NCBI GenBank assembly: GCA_902780175.1
Contig: CACZEU010000007.1
Span: forward strand, 1-37,400
Length of the DNA stretch: 37,400 bases
DNA from: an uncultured Bacteroidia bacterium
GTDB lineage: Bacteria > Bacteroidota > Bacteroidia > Bacteroidales > UBA932
Reading direction: 5' to 3'
The position numbers and the translations under genes are program-made. Shown here piece after piece: positions 24,572-33,878 of this stretch. A model generated the notes under the pieces. It was not told where the DNA came from and did no database searches. It saw nothing but the letters and a program-made list of their open reading frames with translations. Every line of letters starts with the position of its first letter. The stretch's first letter is position 1.

Positions 24572-26563
24572 TTATAGCTTTTTCAGCACGATGGCGCACC
24601 GGCTTGGCAGGTACAGGTACATCGTGTGGTCGTAATTCTGATTGCCGTTCGGACAATGCCTGGGCAGGCTCTGGTGCTTTTCCCCTTCGGGGAGGCGTCC
24701 GAAGCCGCCGAACCGGAGCTCGTCCGAATCGAAGATCTTCCCGTATTCGCCGGCCGGGGCGCAGAAGCCGTAGTCGGCGAAAGAAGCGTTCGGGTTGAAA
24801 TTCAGCGCAAAGATACAGTTTTGTCGGCGGAAAATCAAGATTTGTTTCTGTTCGTCGGCCACAAGCAGCTCCGGGGTGTCCAGGAGCACCCTCTCGCGCC
24901 GCAGGGTGTGGATCATCTCTTCGTCGAAAACCTCGAGACCGTGGTAGCGGAGTTCGGGGTTGTCGGCGATGCTCCAGAGGCGCCGGGCGTGGGAGAAGCT
25001 CCAGCCGTTGCCCTCGCGGGGGAAGTCTATCCATTCGGGATGTCCGAATTCGTTGCCCATGAAGTCCAGGTAGCCTCCGCCGCAGGTGGCGGCAGTGACG
25101 AGGCGTATGAGTTTGTGAAGGGCCACTCCCCTGTCAACCAGGGCGTTGGGCTGGTCCTTGCGCATGCTGAAGTACATTTCCTTGTCGATCAGGCGGAAGA
25201 TGATGGTCTTGTCGCCCACCAGGGCCTGGTCGTGGCATTCGGCGTAGCTGACGGTCTTTTCGTCGGCGCGCTTGTTGGTGAGTTCCCACCATATCTCGCC
25301 AGGGCTCCACTGCTCGTCGCTCCTTTCCTTGATCCATTTGATCCAATGGTCGGCGATGCCCATGGCCATGCGGAAGTCGAATCCGACGCCTCCCGCCTCG
25401 AAGGGCGCCGCAAGGCCCGCCATGCCGCTGACGTCCTCCGCGATGGTGATGGCGTCCGGGTTGATTTCGTGGATGAGCTGGTTGGCGAGGGCAAGGTAAC
25501 TGACGGCGTTCTCATCGACTCCGGGGCCGAAATACATGTCGTAGCTGCCGAAGTCGGTGCCGAGGCCGTGGTCCCAGTAGAGCATGCTGGTGACGCCGTC
25601 GAAACGGAAGCCGTCCAGGTGGTACTCCTCCATCCAGTACTTGCAGTTGGACAGCAGGAAGTACTTGACCTCGTCTTTGCCGTAGTCGAAGCAGCGCGTG
25701 CCCCATGCCGGATGGTAGCCGGCGTCGCCTTTGTAGAAATAGAGGTCGGTGGAGCCGTCCAGGCGGCCGAGGCCTTCCACCTCGTTGCCTACGGCGTGCG
25801 AATGAACGACGTCCATGATGACGGCGATGCCTGCCGCGTGGGCGTCGTCAACCAGGCGCTTGAAATCGTCCTGAGGACCGAAGCGGGAACTGAGGGCGAA
25901 GAAACTGGACACCTGGTACCCGAAGGACCCGTAGTACGGATGCTCCTGCAGGGCCATGATCTGCAGCACGTTGTACCCCAGGCGCCTGACCCTCGGGAGG
26001 ACCGTCTTGCGGAAGTCCTCGAAGGTGGCCACTCCCTCCTGCTCTCCGCTCATGCCGATGTGGCATTCGTAGATGAGAGGATGGGGACGCGGACCCGGCT
26101 TGCGGTGGCGCCACTTATAGGCGGACGGCTCGGGTACCACGGCGCTGAAGGCTTTGGTCTCCGGGTCCTGGACCACGCGGGTGGCGTATGCGGGAATGCG
26201 TTCGCCGCCTCCGCCGGGCCATTCAACCCAGAGCTTGAAGAGCGATCCGGGGGCAAGGAACAGCTCGGGTACGCGGAGTTCCCAGTTGCCCTGGCCGACG
26301 GGCTTGAAGGAGTATTCGGGAGTGCGCTTCCAGTTGTTGCAGTCGCCGGTGAGGTATATCCTCGTGGCGCCGGGAGCCCATTCGCGGACTACCCAGTCGG
26401 AGCCGTCCCGGTGGATGCCGTAGTAAAGATGGTTGTTGGCGACGTCCGAAAGGGGGCGGTCTCCTGCGAGCTTGCGGCGGTCGGCGAGGACGCGCTCGTG
26501 ACGGGCGTCGATTGCGGGCCTGAAGGGTTCAAGCCACGGGTCTGTTTCGTATATTTTTTTCAT
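24572..26563 (-). CDS. glgB: 1,4-alpha-glucan branching enzyme, GH13 (eukaryote-like subfamily)
   Basis: 663-aa enzyme that forms alpha-1,6 branches in glycogen. A CBM48 domain (about 45-140) precedes the GH13 barrel. Catalytic regions are DVVHSH (251-256), GFRFDGVTSMLY with nucleophile D322, AEDVSG with E376, and AECHDQ with H444 and D445. The GFRFDGVTSM form and FFALSSRFG are typical of the GH13_8 subfamily, which includes eukaryotic branching enzymes. Length is normal for that type. The start overlaps xseB by 4 nt. Confidence 0.95.
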   Translation of the reverse strand: MKKIYETDPWLEPFRPAIDARHERVLADRRKLAGDRPLSDVANNHLYYGIHRDGSDWVVREWAPGATRIYLTGDCNNWKRTPEYSFKPVGQGNWELRVPELFLAPGSLFKLWVEWPGGGGERIPAYATRVVQDPETKAFSAVVPEPSAYKWRHRKPGPRPHPLIYECHIGMSGEQEGVATFEDFRKTVLPRVRRLGYNVLQIMALQEHPYYGSFGYQVSSFFALSSRFGPQDDFKRLVDDAHAAGIAVIMDVVHSHAVGNEVEGLGRLDGSTDLYFYKGDAGYHPAWGTRCFDYGKDEVKYFLLSNCKYWMEEYHLDGFRFDGVTSMLYWDHGLGTDFGSYDMYFGPGVDENAVSYLALANQLIHEINPDAITIAEDVSGMAGLAAPFEAGGVGFDFRMAMGIADHWIKWIKERSDEQWSPGEIWWELTNKRADEKTVSYAECHDQALVGDKTIIFRLIDKEMYFSMRKDQPNALVDRGVALHKLIRLVTAATCGGGYLDFMGNEFGHPEWIDFPREGNGWSFSHARRLWSIADNPELRYHGLEVFDEEMIHTLRRERVLLDTPELLVADEQKQILIFRRQNCIFALNFNPNASFADYGFCAPAGEYGKIFDSDELRFGGFGRLPEGEKHQSLPRHCPNGNQNYDHTMYLYLPSRCAIVLKKL

Positions 26564-26742
26564 TTTCCAAGATTGTCAACTTTGGTACGGGCGGTGCGGA
26601 GCCACTCGCGGCATCCGGCGATAAGTTCCTCGGAACGCTTGATGAGGGCGTCGAGGCTGTCCAGGCCGGTGGCGGGGTCTTCCGCCTTCTGTGCTATGGA
26701 CTCAAGCTCTTCGAGGGCTTTCTTGTAGTCAAACTTTTCCAT
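26560..26742 (-). CDS. xseB: Exodeoxyribonuclease VII small subunit
   Basis: 60-aa helical protein that binds several copies to XseA to form exonuclease VII, which degrades single-stranded DNA. It begins FDYKKALEELESIAQKAED and contains LDSLDALIKRSEELI, matching XseB. The gene overlaps xseA by 14 nt and glgB by 4 nt. The pairing with xseA makes the identification firm despite its small size. Confidence 0.93.
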   Translation of the reverse strand: MEKFDYKKALEELESIAQKAEDPATGLDSLDALIKRSEELIAGCREWLRTARTKVDNLGK

Positions 26743-27904
26743 TCACTCTACAATTTAAGGTACCGTCGGAATAACGTACGCTGATGCTGTCGCCGACGCT
26801 TACCGCAGAAGCGCTCTTGATGAGGGCGCCCTTTCCGTCGGCCACGAGGGCGTAGCCGCGGGAAAGGATGGTGCGGGGGTCGGCGGAGGCGATACGCGCC
26901 TGCAGGGTCGCGAGACGGGCGTCGTCAAGGCTGATTTTGGCGGAGAACGCCAGTGCGGTGCGATGGAGCATACGCTGGCAGGCGGCCTCCACGGAGGATA
27001 TCTTGTTCCCGAAGGCGATGCGCAGGCGGCTCACATAGGCGCCGATGCGTTCGTCTTCTGCGGCGACGGCGTCGATCAGCAGGTCGGCAAGGGCGGTGGG
27101 GGTCTTGACGGAACCGCAGGCGACGAGGTCGGCGACGTGGACGTCGCGGTCGTGGCCGATGGCGGTATAGACCGGTATGGGATAACGGGCGATGGCTGCC
27201 GCAAGTTCGTAATCATCAAAGCACGCCAGGTCCAGTGCGCTGCCGCCGCCGCGCAGAATAAAAACGGCGTCGGGCGCTTGTTCCTCGAGGAGGATGCGGG
27301 ACATGGCGTCCCTGATGGAGGCGGGGGCGTTTTCGCCCTGCATGGTGGCCTCGTACAGGTGCACGTTGAAGGCGAAGCCGTATTCGTTCTCAAGCAAGTG
27401 GCGGCGGAAGTCGCCGTAGCCGGCGGCGTCGGGGGCGGAGATGACGGCAATATCGTACGGTATGTCGGGAAGGGCGAGCTCCTTCTGGAGGTCCATCAGG
27501 CCCTCTTCCTCAAGCTTCTCCAGGGTGCGGCGGCGGGCAAGTTCGGCCTCGCCGAGGGTGAGGCCCACGTCTATGCCGCCGATGACCAGCGTGAGGCCGT
27601 AGAGTTCGCTGTAGTTGACCGTAACCTCGAATACGAGGGAGAGGCCCTCGCGTAGGTTTTCGCCGGTTTCGCTGGAAAACTTGCCTGCCACGGACTCCCA
27701 GGCGGAACGCCAGATAACGGCGCGGACCTTGGCCACGGGGCCGCGGGGGCCGCTTTCGCACAGTTCGAGGTAGCAATGGCCGTTGGTACGGCGCTGCAGG
27801 CTTGCAATTTCTGCACGGACACGCACCGGACCGGGCAGGATTTCCTCAATGCCCTCGCGTATAAGAGTCTGCAGTTCCAGCAGTTCCAAATAATCCGGTT
27901 CCAT
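26729..27904 (-). CDS. xseA: Exodeoxyribonuclease VII large subunit
   Basis: 391-aa catalytic subunit of exonuclease VII. The N-terminal OB-fold (about 25-110) binds single-stranded DNA. The catalytic domain includes VISAPDAAGYGDF (154-166) and ILRGGGSALD (216-225). A coiled-coil C-terminal segment (about 290-350) binds XseB. The chosen ATG at 27904 lies about 16 nt after a TATATTTG box; the open frame extends 18 codons further, across that box. It is the first gene of the xseAB-glg-ribF run. Confidence 0.95.
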   Translation of the reverse strand: MEPDYLELLELQTLIREGIEEILPGPVRVRAEIASLQRRTNGHCYLELCESGPRGPVAKVRAVIWRSAWESVAGKFSSETGENLREGLSLVFEVTVNYSELYGLTLVIGGIDVGLTLGEAELARRRTLEKLEEEGLMDLQKELALPDIPYDIAVISAPDAAGYGDFRRHLLENEYGFAFNVHLYEATMQGENAPASIRDAMSRILLEEQAPDAVFILRGGGSALDLACFDDYELAAAIARYPIPVYTAIGHDRDVHVADLVACGSVKTPTALADLLIDAVAAEDERIGAYVSRLRIAFGNKISSVEAACQRMLHRTALAFSAKISLDDARLATLQARIASADPRTILSRGYALVADGKGALIKSASAVSVGDSISVRYSDGTLNCRVNGKV

Positions 27905-27920
27905 TCTCACAATCGACTTC

Positions 27921-27928
27921 CAAATATA
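27921..27928 (-). promoter_or_regulatory. Putative -7 promoter element of the xseA-glg-ribF run
   Basis: The minus strand reads TATATTTG (27928 to 27921), matching TAnnTTTG, and ends 16 nt before the xseA ATG. No clear -33 element was seen. No other obvious promoter appears before 16722, so this may serve up to eight genes. Confidence 0.5.
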
Positions 27929-27942
27929 ATGATTTTTTTGCT

Positions 27943-27950
27943 TATATTTG
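27943..27950 (+). promoter_or_regulatory. Putative -7 promoter element of ysxC
   Basis: The plus strand reads TATATTTG, 18 nt before the ysxC ATG at 27969. It mirrors the xseA box 14 nt away, giving closely spaced divergent promoters within the 64-bp intergenic region. Confidence 0.5.
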
Positions 27951-27968
27951 TAAATCATTTTTACGGCG

Positions 27969-28565
27969 ATGAAGATTTCTCAGGCCATATTCGCAGGTAG
28001 CAGTACGCGGGTCGCGCAGAAGCCCGCCCGCCGCCTGCCCGAATTCGCCTTCATCGGCCGCAGCAACGTCGGCAAGTCCTCGCTCATCAACATGCTCACC
28101 GGCCACAGCAAGCTGGCCATGACCTCTTCCACCCCCGGCAAGACCAAGGTCGTCAACCATTTCCTCATCAACGACAGCTGGTACCTGGTGGACCTTCCGG
28201 GCTACGGCTACGCCAAGCTCCCCGACAAGATGCGCGCGGAGCTCGCCGAGGTCATCCGCGAATACATCATGGAGTCGCAGGAACTCGTGATGCTCTTCGT
28301 CCTCATCGACTCCCGCCACGACATCGGCCGCATCGACCTCGACTTCCTATCGGAACTCGGCGAGCACGGCATCCCCTTCGCCATCATCTTCACCAAGGCC
28401 GACAAGCTCGGCCCCGTGGCGCTCCAGGCACAGATCGACCGCGACTGCGCCATCCTCTCCCAGACCTGGGAGGAGCTTCCGCCCATGCTCGTAAGCAGTT
28501 CCTCCGCCCGCCGCGGCCGCGAGGAGGTCCTGGACTATATAGATTCTATCCTAAAAACACTTTGA
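27969..28565 (+). CDS. ysxC: Ribosome biogenesis GTP-binding protein YsxC/YihA
   Basis: 198-aa single-domain TRAFAC GTPase needed for assembly of the large ribosomal subunit. G1 is GRSNVGKSS (30-38), G3 is DLPGYGYA (75-82) and G4 is TKAD (142-145), with SSSARRG as the G5 region. Length is normal. It is the first gene of a plus-strand run and is followed by prs after 1 nt, so the two are probably co-transcribed. Confidence 0.96.
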   Translation: MKISQAIFAGSSTRVAQKPARRLPEFAFIGRSNVGKSSLINMLTGHSKLAMTSSTPGKTKVVNHFLINDSWYLVDLPGYGYAKLPDKMRAELAEVIREYIMESQELVMLFVLIDSRHDIGRIDLDFLSELGEHGIPFAIIFTKADKLGPVALQAQIDRDCAILSQTWEELPPMLVSSSSARRGREEVLDYIDSILKTL

Positions 28566-28566
28566 T

Positions 28567-29553
28567 ATGATTCACACTCACCGAATGGAGATTTTTGCCT
28601 GCAGGGAATCCAAGGATTTCGCCTGCAAGGTCATCGATTCCGTCAACGCCAACCTGCGTCCGGACGAGCTTCCCATCCATCTTGGAGATCTTGAGATCAA
28701 CCAGTTCAGCGACGGCGAATTCCAGCCCCTCTATGCAGAAAGCGTCCGCGGTGCCACCGTGTTTATCATTCAGTCCACAGTACCCCCGGCAGACAACCTC
28801 ATGGAGCTGCTCCTCTGCATAGACGCAGCCAAGCGTGCATCCGCCGACAAGGTCATCGCAGTCATCCCCTACTTCGGCTGGGCCCGCCAGGACAGAAAGG
28901 ACCGCCCGCGCGTTGCCATCGGAGCCAAGCTTGTGGCCAACCTCCTCACCGCCGCCGGCGCCGACCGCGTCATGACCTGCGACCTCCACGCCGACCAGAT
29001 CCAGGGCTTTTTCGACATCCCCCTCGACCACGTCTATGCCAGCAAGGTCTTCCTGCCCGCCATCCGTTCCCTCGACCTTCCCAACCTCGCCATCGCAGCG
29101 CCTGATATGGGCGGCGCCAAGAGGGCCAATTCCTACGCCAAGAGCCTCAGCAGCGAGGGCAGCGACTGCGGCGTCATCATCTGCCACAAGACCCGCGAGA
29201 AGGCCAACGTGGTCGCGGAGATCCGCGCCATCGGCGACGTCGAGGGCAAGAACATCATAATCATCGACGACATGATCGACACCGCCGGCACGCTCTGCAA
29301 GGCCGCCGACGTCCTCATGAGCCACGGCGCCTGCAGCGTCCGCGCCTGCGCCTCCCACGGGCTCCTCTCCGGCGAGGCCCTGCAGCGCATCCAGGACTCC
29401 AGCCTCAAGGAAGTGTTCATCACCGACACCATCCCCCACCCCGAGCTTGCTTCCGACCCCAAGATCCGCATCATCTCGATGGCCCCGGTGTTCGCACGCA
29501 TAATAGACAAAGTGTACAACTACGAACCGATAAGCACGGATTTTGTATATTAG
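28567..29553 (+). CDS. prs: Ribose-phosphate pyrophosphokinase
   Basis: 328-aa enzyme making PRPP from ribose-5-phosphate and ATP for nucleotide, histidine and tryptophan synthesis. Signatures are FSDGEFQ (47-53), YFGWARQDRK (102-111), DLHADQIQGFF (139-149) and the PRPP loop DDMIDTAGT (234-242). Either the ATG at 28567 or the one at 28585 could be used; the latter begins closer to the first core strand. The short distance from ysxC suggests co-transcription. Confidence 0.96.
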   Translation: MIHTHRMEIFACRESKDFACKVIDSVNANLRPDELPIHLGDLEINQFSDGEFQPLYAESVRGATVFIIQSTVPPADNLMELLLCIDAAKRASADKVIAVIPYFGWARQDRKDRPRVAIGAKLVANLLTAAGADRVMTCDLHADQIQGFFDIPLDHVYASKVFLPAIRSLDLPNLAIAAPDMGGAKRANSYAKSLSSEGSDCGVIICHKTREKANVVAEIRAIGDVEGKNIIIIDDMIDTAGTLCKAADVLMSHGACSVRACASHGLLSGEALQRIQDSSLKEVFITDTIPHPELASDPKIRIISMAPVFARIIDKVYNYEPISTDFVY

Positions 29554-29562
29554 CTACATTAT

Positions 29563-29820
29563 ATGGGACCGACGTTGATAGCAGCCGCAGCAGTCCTGGG
29601 ACTCGCCGTCCTGGGAATGTGCTTCAACGTCATATTCCGCAAGAAGGACTTCCCGCAGTTCGACGTGGGGTCCAATGAAGAAATGCGCCGCCGAGGCATA
29701 GTCTGCTACAAGGACGTCGATGCGGCCGAACAAGGATTAACCTGCAGCGCCCCCGGTTCCTCCGAGGCCTGCAAAGATTGTAAACTCTATGAGTCTGCTA
29801 GCGATAGTCGGCCGGCCTAA
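29563..29820 (+). CDS. Small membrane protein with a cysteine-rich tail
   Basis: 85-aa protein resembling a Bacteroidetes family of unknown function, recognised by the stretch [20 protein letters not shown]. An N-terminal transmembrane helix (about 3-24) is followed by a soluble tail with C48, C61, C70 and C73; the last two form CKDC. The tail could bind a metal or form disulfides, but nothing more can be claimed. The 3' end overlaps the der start by 32 nt in another frame, which favours a real coupled gene. Confidence 0.72.
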   Translation: MGPTLIAAAAVLGLAVLGMCFNVIFRKKDFPQFDVGSNEEMRRRGIVCYKDVDAAEQGLTCSAPGSSEACKDCKLYESASDSRPA

Positions 29821-31096
29821 CGTCGGCAAGTCCACCCTGTTCAACCGCCTTGTCGGCTTCCGCAAGGCCATTGTAGACGACACCTCCGGCGTCACCCGCG
29901 ACCGCCACTACGGCCGTTGCGAATGGTGCGGGCGCGAATTCTCGGTGGTGGATACCGGCGGATACGCCTCCGGCTCCGACGACGTCTTCGAGGCCGCCAT
30001 CCGCGAGCAGGTGCAGATCGCCATCGAGGAGGCCGACGCCGTTCTGTTCATGGTGGAGGCCGCCACCGGCATCACCGATTACGACTCCGAAATCGCCGAC
30101 ATCCTCCGCCGCAGCCGCAAGCCGGTGATACTCTGCGTCAACAAAGTGGACACCGGCGCCAAGATGTACGACGCCTACGATTTCTACGGCCTCGGGCTCG
30201 GAGAGATCTACAGCATCTCCGCCGCCAACGGCTCCGGCACGGGCGACCTGCTCGACGCCGTCGTCGCCGCTCTCCCGGAAGAGACGGAGCAGGAAGACCC
30301 CCACGCCGGCCTGCCGCGCATCACCATCGTCGGCAAGCCCAACGTCGGCAAGTCATCCCTCACCAACGCCCTGCTGGGAGAGGAACGCAACATAGTCACG
30401 CCCGTAGCAGGCACCACCCGCGACAGCATCGAGACCCATTACAACAAGTTCGGCCACGAGTTCATGCTGGTCGACACCGCCGGCATACGCCGCAAGGCCA
30501 AGGTCCACGAAGACCTCGAGTTCTACTCCGTGATGCGCTCCATCAAGGCCATCGAGCATTCCGACGTCTGCATAATGATGATAGACGCCACCACCGGAAT
30601 GGAGGCCCAGGACATGAACATCTTCTCCCTCATCCAGCGCAACCGCAAGGGCGTGGTGCTGGTGGTCAACAAGTGGGACCTCTTCATCAAGGATTCCAAC
30701 ACCATGAAGGAATACACCGAGGCCCTCCGTTCCCGCATCGCCCCCTTCGACGACGTGCCCATCATCTTCACCTCCGTAGTCAAGATGCAGCGCATCCAGG
30801 ACGTCCTCGACGCCGCCGCTCAGGTCTATGCCAACTTCTCGCAGAAGATCCCCACCGCCCGGCTCAATGAGACCATGCTCCCCATCATAGAGGAGACGCC
30901 GCCTCCTGCCTGGAAGGGCAAATACGTCAAGGTCAAGTACATAACCCAGCTGCCCACGGCTTTCCCGGCATTTGCGTTCTTCTGCAACCTGCCGCAGTAC
31001 ATCAAAGACCCGTACAAGCGCTTCCTCGAGAACCAGCTGCGGGCCAATTTCCCCCTCACAGGCTGCCCGGTGCAGATTTACTGCCGTCAGAAATAA
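29789..31096 (+). CDS. der: GTPase Der (EngA)
   Basis: 435-aa tandem-GTPase that acts in 50S ribosomal subunit assembly. The first G domain has GRPNVGKS (8-15) and DTGGY (55-59), and the second has GKPNVGKS (182-189) and [10 protein letters not shown]-terminal KH-like domain follows (about 355-435). Length is normal. It shares the plus-strand run with ysxC, another ribosome-assembly GTPase. Confidence 0.97.
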   Translation: MSLLAIVGRPNVGKSTLFNRLVGFRKAIVDDTSGVTRDRHYGRCEWCGREFSVVDTGGYASGSDDVFEAAIREQVQIAIEEADAVLFMVEAATGITDYDSEIADILRRSRKPVILCVNKVDTGAKMYDAYDFYGLGLGEIYSISAANGSGTGDLLDAVVAALPEETEQEDPHAGLPRITIVGKPNVGKSSLTNALLGEERNIVTPVAGTTRDSIETHYNKFGHEFMLVDTAGIRRKAKVHEDLEFYSVMRSIKAIEHSDVCIMMIDATTGMEAQDMNIFSLIQRNRKGVVLVVNKWDLFIKDSNTMKEYTEALRSRIAPFDDVPIIFTSVVKMQRIQDVLDAAAQVYANFSQKIPTARLNETMLPIIEETPPPAWKGKYVKVKYITQLPTAFPAFAFFCNLPQYIKDPYKRFLENQLRANFPLTGCPVQIYCRQK

Positions 31097-31108
31097 CATC
31101 CCACAGAT

Positions 31109-31684
31109 ATGAAAAAGTTGCTCCTCCTGGCCGCTCTCCTTCTTGTCGCGGCCGGCGCTTATGCCCAGGCGCCCAAGAAATATGGCATCAAATGCGGAAT
31201 CGTCAAGACCGTCACCGACGCCGGCGGACGCAAGTCCTACACCACCGTCTGGTTCGACGACTACGGCGCCATGGAGAAGTCCGTCGTCAAGACGGATATG
31301 GGCGGCGGAATGGGTGAGGCCGAATGGATTACCGTATCCCTGCCCGACGGCAAGTCCTATCTGCTCGACGCCACCCGCAAGGCCTACACCGTCATCCCCC
31401 GCAACGACGTCAACTATCTCGACATGCCCGAGTCCGTGGCCAAGGCCCGCAAGGCCAAGGTCGTAGGAGAAGAGACAATCGACGGCCGCAAGTGCGTCAA
31501 GTGGGAAGAGAGCGTCAAGCAGGTGCTGAGCACCGTCAAGATGACATCCTGGGTATGGAACGGCATCCCCGTGAAGTACACCATCGACAATCCCAAGTCA
31601 GAGACCACGCTGGTCGAGCTCAAGCAGCCCGCGTCCATCGAGGCCTCTGTCTTCGAGATTCCCGCAGATTACAAGAAGAGGTAA
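31109..31684 (+). CDS. Secreted protein of unknown function
   Basis: 191-aa protein with a clear signal peptide (1-20, cleavage after AYA). The mature part is rich in beta-strand-like segments, with DGKSYLLDATRKAYTVIP and GEETIDGRKCVKWEE. This pattern recalls DUF4412 or LolA-like outer-envelope proteins, but no family is assigned with confidence. A single cysteine remains in the mature part apart from C30. It starts 12 nt after der and ends 4 nt before the convergent DUF389 gene; no terminator hairpin was seen between them. Confidence 0.75.
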   Translation: MKKLLLLAALLLVAAGAYAQAPKKYGIKCGIVKTVTDAGGRKSYTTVWFDDYGAMEKSVVKTDMGGGMGEAEWITVSLPDGKSYLLDATRKAYTVIPRNDVNYLDMPESVAKARKAKVVGEETIDGRKCVKWEESVKQVLSTVKMTSWVWNGIPVKYTIDNPKSETTLVELKQPASIEASVFEIPADYKKR

Positions 31685-31688
31685 AACC

Positions 31689-32852
31689 TTATTCGCCAGC
31701 CGTATCCGGGGTTCTGTTCTTCAAAAGGGCGGAGTCCCGGATAAGTTTTTGCTGCGCCGCGGACAGACGGGCGTTCAGGACGGCGATGGAGTCCTTGAGC
31801 GCCTGTATCTGCTTGTCGGAGTGCTCGAGGACGCCACGGATGATCTCGGAGTCGGAGACGTGCTCGATCTGCGTAGTGGCCTCGTCGCGGATGATCACCT
31901 GCTGGCGCAAGAGTCCGTGCTCGGCGGCGGAGGCGTACAGGCGTTCGCGTTCCTCACCGCTGAGCCGCTCGCCGGCAAGATATACGGTGACCGTCGAAGG
32001 ATCGGTGGATGAATCCACTTCGTAGTCGTAGATGAATGCCTTGCCGATCGACTTGTTCCCCTCGACGAAGCGGCTCGCGTGAATCTTGAAATTGCTGTCC
32101 TTGATAATATCGACGGCAGAAAACACGCTCGGCACGATCAGGATGAGGAGAACGACCGCCACGGCCCTGCCGGTAAGGTTGGCGCGGGCCCCGGGGGCTG
32201 CGCTGACGGCCGGATACCCGAGGTACTTGACGCCGATGAAGGTCGCCAGTGCGATGAACACGCTGTTGATGAGGAACAGGTATGCGGCGCCGAGGATATA
32301 AGTGAGGTTGAGTATGGATATGCCGTATCCGATGGTACAGAGCGGCGGCATGAGCGCGGTGGCGATGGCCACGCCGGACAGCACCACGCCCTTCTCCTTG
32401 CGGGAGTTCTCCAGGATGCCTGCGAAACCGCCGAAAAGGGCTATCAGGACGTCATACACCGTAGGATTGGTCCTGGCAAGGAGCTCCGTGGGATGCTCCA
32501 TATTGAGCGGGCTGAGGAGGAAGTACAGGGTGGATGCGAGGATGCTTATCACTACCATGACCCCGAAGTTGGTGAGGGAGTCTTTGAGCAGCTGGCGGTC
32601 CAGGACGCCGAGACTGAACCCGAACCCGAGTATGGGACCCATCACCGGTGATATGAGCATGGCGCCGATTATCACCGGGATGGAATTCACATTGAGGCCT
32701 ACGGAGGCGATTATGATAGCGCAGGCAAGGATGAAGACATTGGGCCCGCGGAAGTAGATGTTCTTGCGGATGGAAATGCCCGCCCCCTCAAGGTCCATGT
32801 AATCGGACATATTGAGGAGGGAGCGGAGGAATGACGTCACTTTGCCCGGCAT
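31689..32852 (-). CDS. DUF389 family membrane protein
   Basis: 387-aa integral membrane protein of DUF389 (TIGR00341-like). The first 240 residues hold about six transmembrane helices, with signatures GLNVNSIPVIIGAMLISPVMGPILG and GVAIATALMPPLCTIGYG. After the last helix (about 230-245) a soluble part of about 140 residues ends in a coiled coil (about 340-375). Transport function is suspected for the family but unproven. It follows the 3-hydroxyacyl-CoA dehydrogenase gene by 6 nt. Confidence 0.9.
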   Translation of the reverse strand: MPGKVTSFLRSLLNMSDYMDLEGAGISIRKNIYFRGPNVFILACAIIIASVGLNVNSIPVIIGAMLISPVMGPILGFGFSLGVLDRQLLKDSLTNFGVMVVISILASTLYFLLSPLNMEHPTELLARTNPTVYDVLIALFGGFAGILENSRKEKGVVLSGVAIATALMPPLCTIGYGISILNLTYILGAAYLFLINSVFIALATFIGVKYLGYPAVSAAPGARANLTGRAVAVVLLILIVPSVFSAVDIIKDSNFKIHASRFVEGNKSIGKAFIYDYEVDSSTDPSTVTVYLAGERLSGEERERLYASAAEHGLLRQQVIIRDEATTQIEHVSDSEIIRGVLEHSDKQIQALKDSIAVLNARLSAAQQKLIRDSALLKNRTPDTAGE

Positions 32853-32858
32853 ACTCTA

Positions 32859-33815
32859 TTAATACTTGTAGAAGCCCTCGCCGGTACTCTTGCCGAGTTT
32901 GCCTTCGGCTATCATCTTCTTGAAGACCTCGATCATGCCCTTGAAGTTGTAGGGCATCATCATCTTCTTGAGAAGCGGGCTGAACAGGCCAGGGACCTTC
33001 TGGTACTGGAGGACGATGTTGTAGGCGGTATTGATTCCCACCACGTCGAAAATCTCGAACGGGCCGCGGGGTGCGCCGGTGCCGAACTTCCAGGCCTTGT
33101 CGATGCTGGCGGGGTCGCTGACGCCGTTCACATAGAGGTCGAGGCCGGACAGGAGGAAGGGTACCAGCATGGAGTTGAGCAGGTAGCCGTTCTTCTCCTT
33201 GTTGACGGGGAGGCCGATCATGCGGATGTCGTTGGCGAAGGCCATGACGGCATCAAAGGACTCCTTGGAAGTCTGGGACTGGGCCATGACCTCGGCGGTG
33301 TTGTTCTTCCAGATGGCATTGGCGAAATGGAGGGACAGGTACTTGTCGGGACGGCCGGTGTACTTGGCGAACGTGGACGGCAGCAGGGTCGAGGAGTTGG
33401 TGCAGAGAATGGTCTTCTCGGGCATAAGGGGCGCGAGAGCCTCGTAAAAGGCAATCTTGTCCTTTACGTTCTCGGCGACGGACTCGATGATGAAGTCAGC
33501 GTCGGCTGCGGCCTTGGCCATATCCAATTCCAGTTTGAGGCCGGAATAGGCCTTCTCCACCTGCTCCAGGCACTTCTTGGCGTCGAAACCGTCGGCATCT
33601 GCAATGCCGCGGCACCAGTTGGCCGCCTCGCTTGAAGACTCCATCAGGCCTATGGCCTCGGTGTAAGTCTTGCGAAGACCGTCAATCTTGGGTTGGGTAC
33701 GGCCGATACTCCCCTGGCTGCGAAGCCAGATGGTAACGTCAAAACCACAATATGCAGCCTGGAAAGCAATCTGGCTCCCAAGCACTCCGCCTCCGGCGAT
33801 AACTACTTTTTTCAT
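32859..33815 (-). CDS. 3-hydroxyacyl-CoA dehydrogenase family protein
   Basis: 318-aa NAD-dependent dehydrogenase resembling 3-hydroxybutyryl-CoA dehydrogenase. The Rossmann motif is GGGVLG (8-13). Catalytic candidates are S141 or S142 in TNSST, H163 in LHFAN and E175 in NNTAEV, plus an Asn in NKEKNGYLLN. The C-terminal helical domain contains GAPRGPFEIFDVVG and ends STGEGFYKY, standard for the family. No thiolase, crotonase or acyl-CoA dehydrogenase is nearby, so the pathway is unclear. Transcribed ahead of the DUF389 gene. Confidence 0.9.
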   Translation of the reverse strand: MKKVVIAGGGVLGSQIAFQAAYCGFDVTIWLRSQGSIGRTQPKIDGLRKTYTEAIGLMESSSEAANWCRGIADADGFDAKKCLEQVEKAYSGLKLELDMAKAAADADFIIESVAENVKDKIAFYEALAPLMPEKTILCTNSSTLLPSTFAKYTGRPDKYLSLHFANAIWKNNTAEVMAQSQTSKESFDAVMAFANDIRMIGLPVNKEKNGYLLNSMLVPFLLSGLDLYVNGVSDPASIDKAWKFGTGAPRGPFEIFDVVGINTAYNIVLQYQKVPGLFSPLLKKMMMPYNFKGMIEVFKKMIAEGKLGKSTGEGFYKY

Positions 33816-33845
33816 AAACTATTATATTTACTCACTAACAATTTG

Positions 33846-33853
33846 CAAATATA
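33846..33853 (-). promoter_or_regulatory. Putative -7 promoter element of the hydroxyacyl-CoA dehydrogenase gene
   Basis: The minus strand reads TATATTTG followed by CAAATTG, 30 nt before the ATG at 33815. The surrounding intergenic DNA (33816-33878) is very AT-rich, as expected for a promoter. Confidence 0.5.
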
Positions 33854-33878
33854 ATAATTTATTATTTCATCTGCGCGC

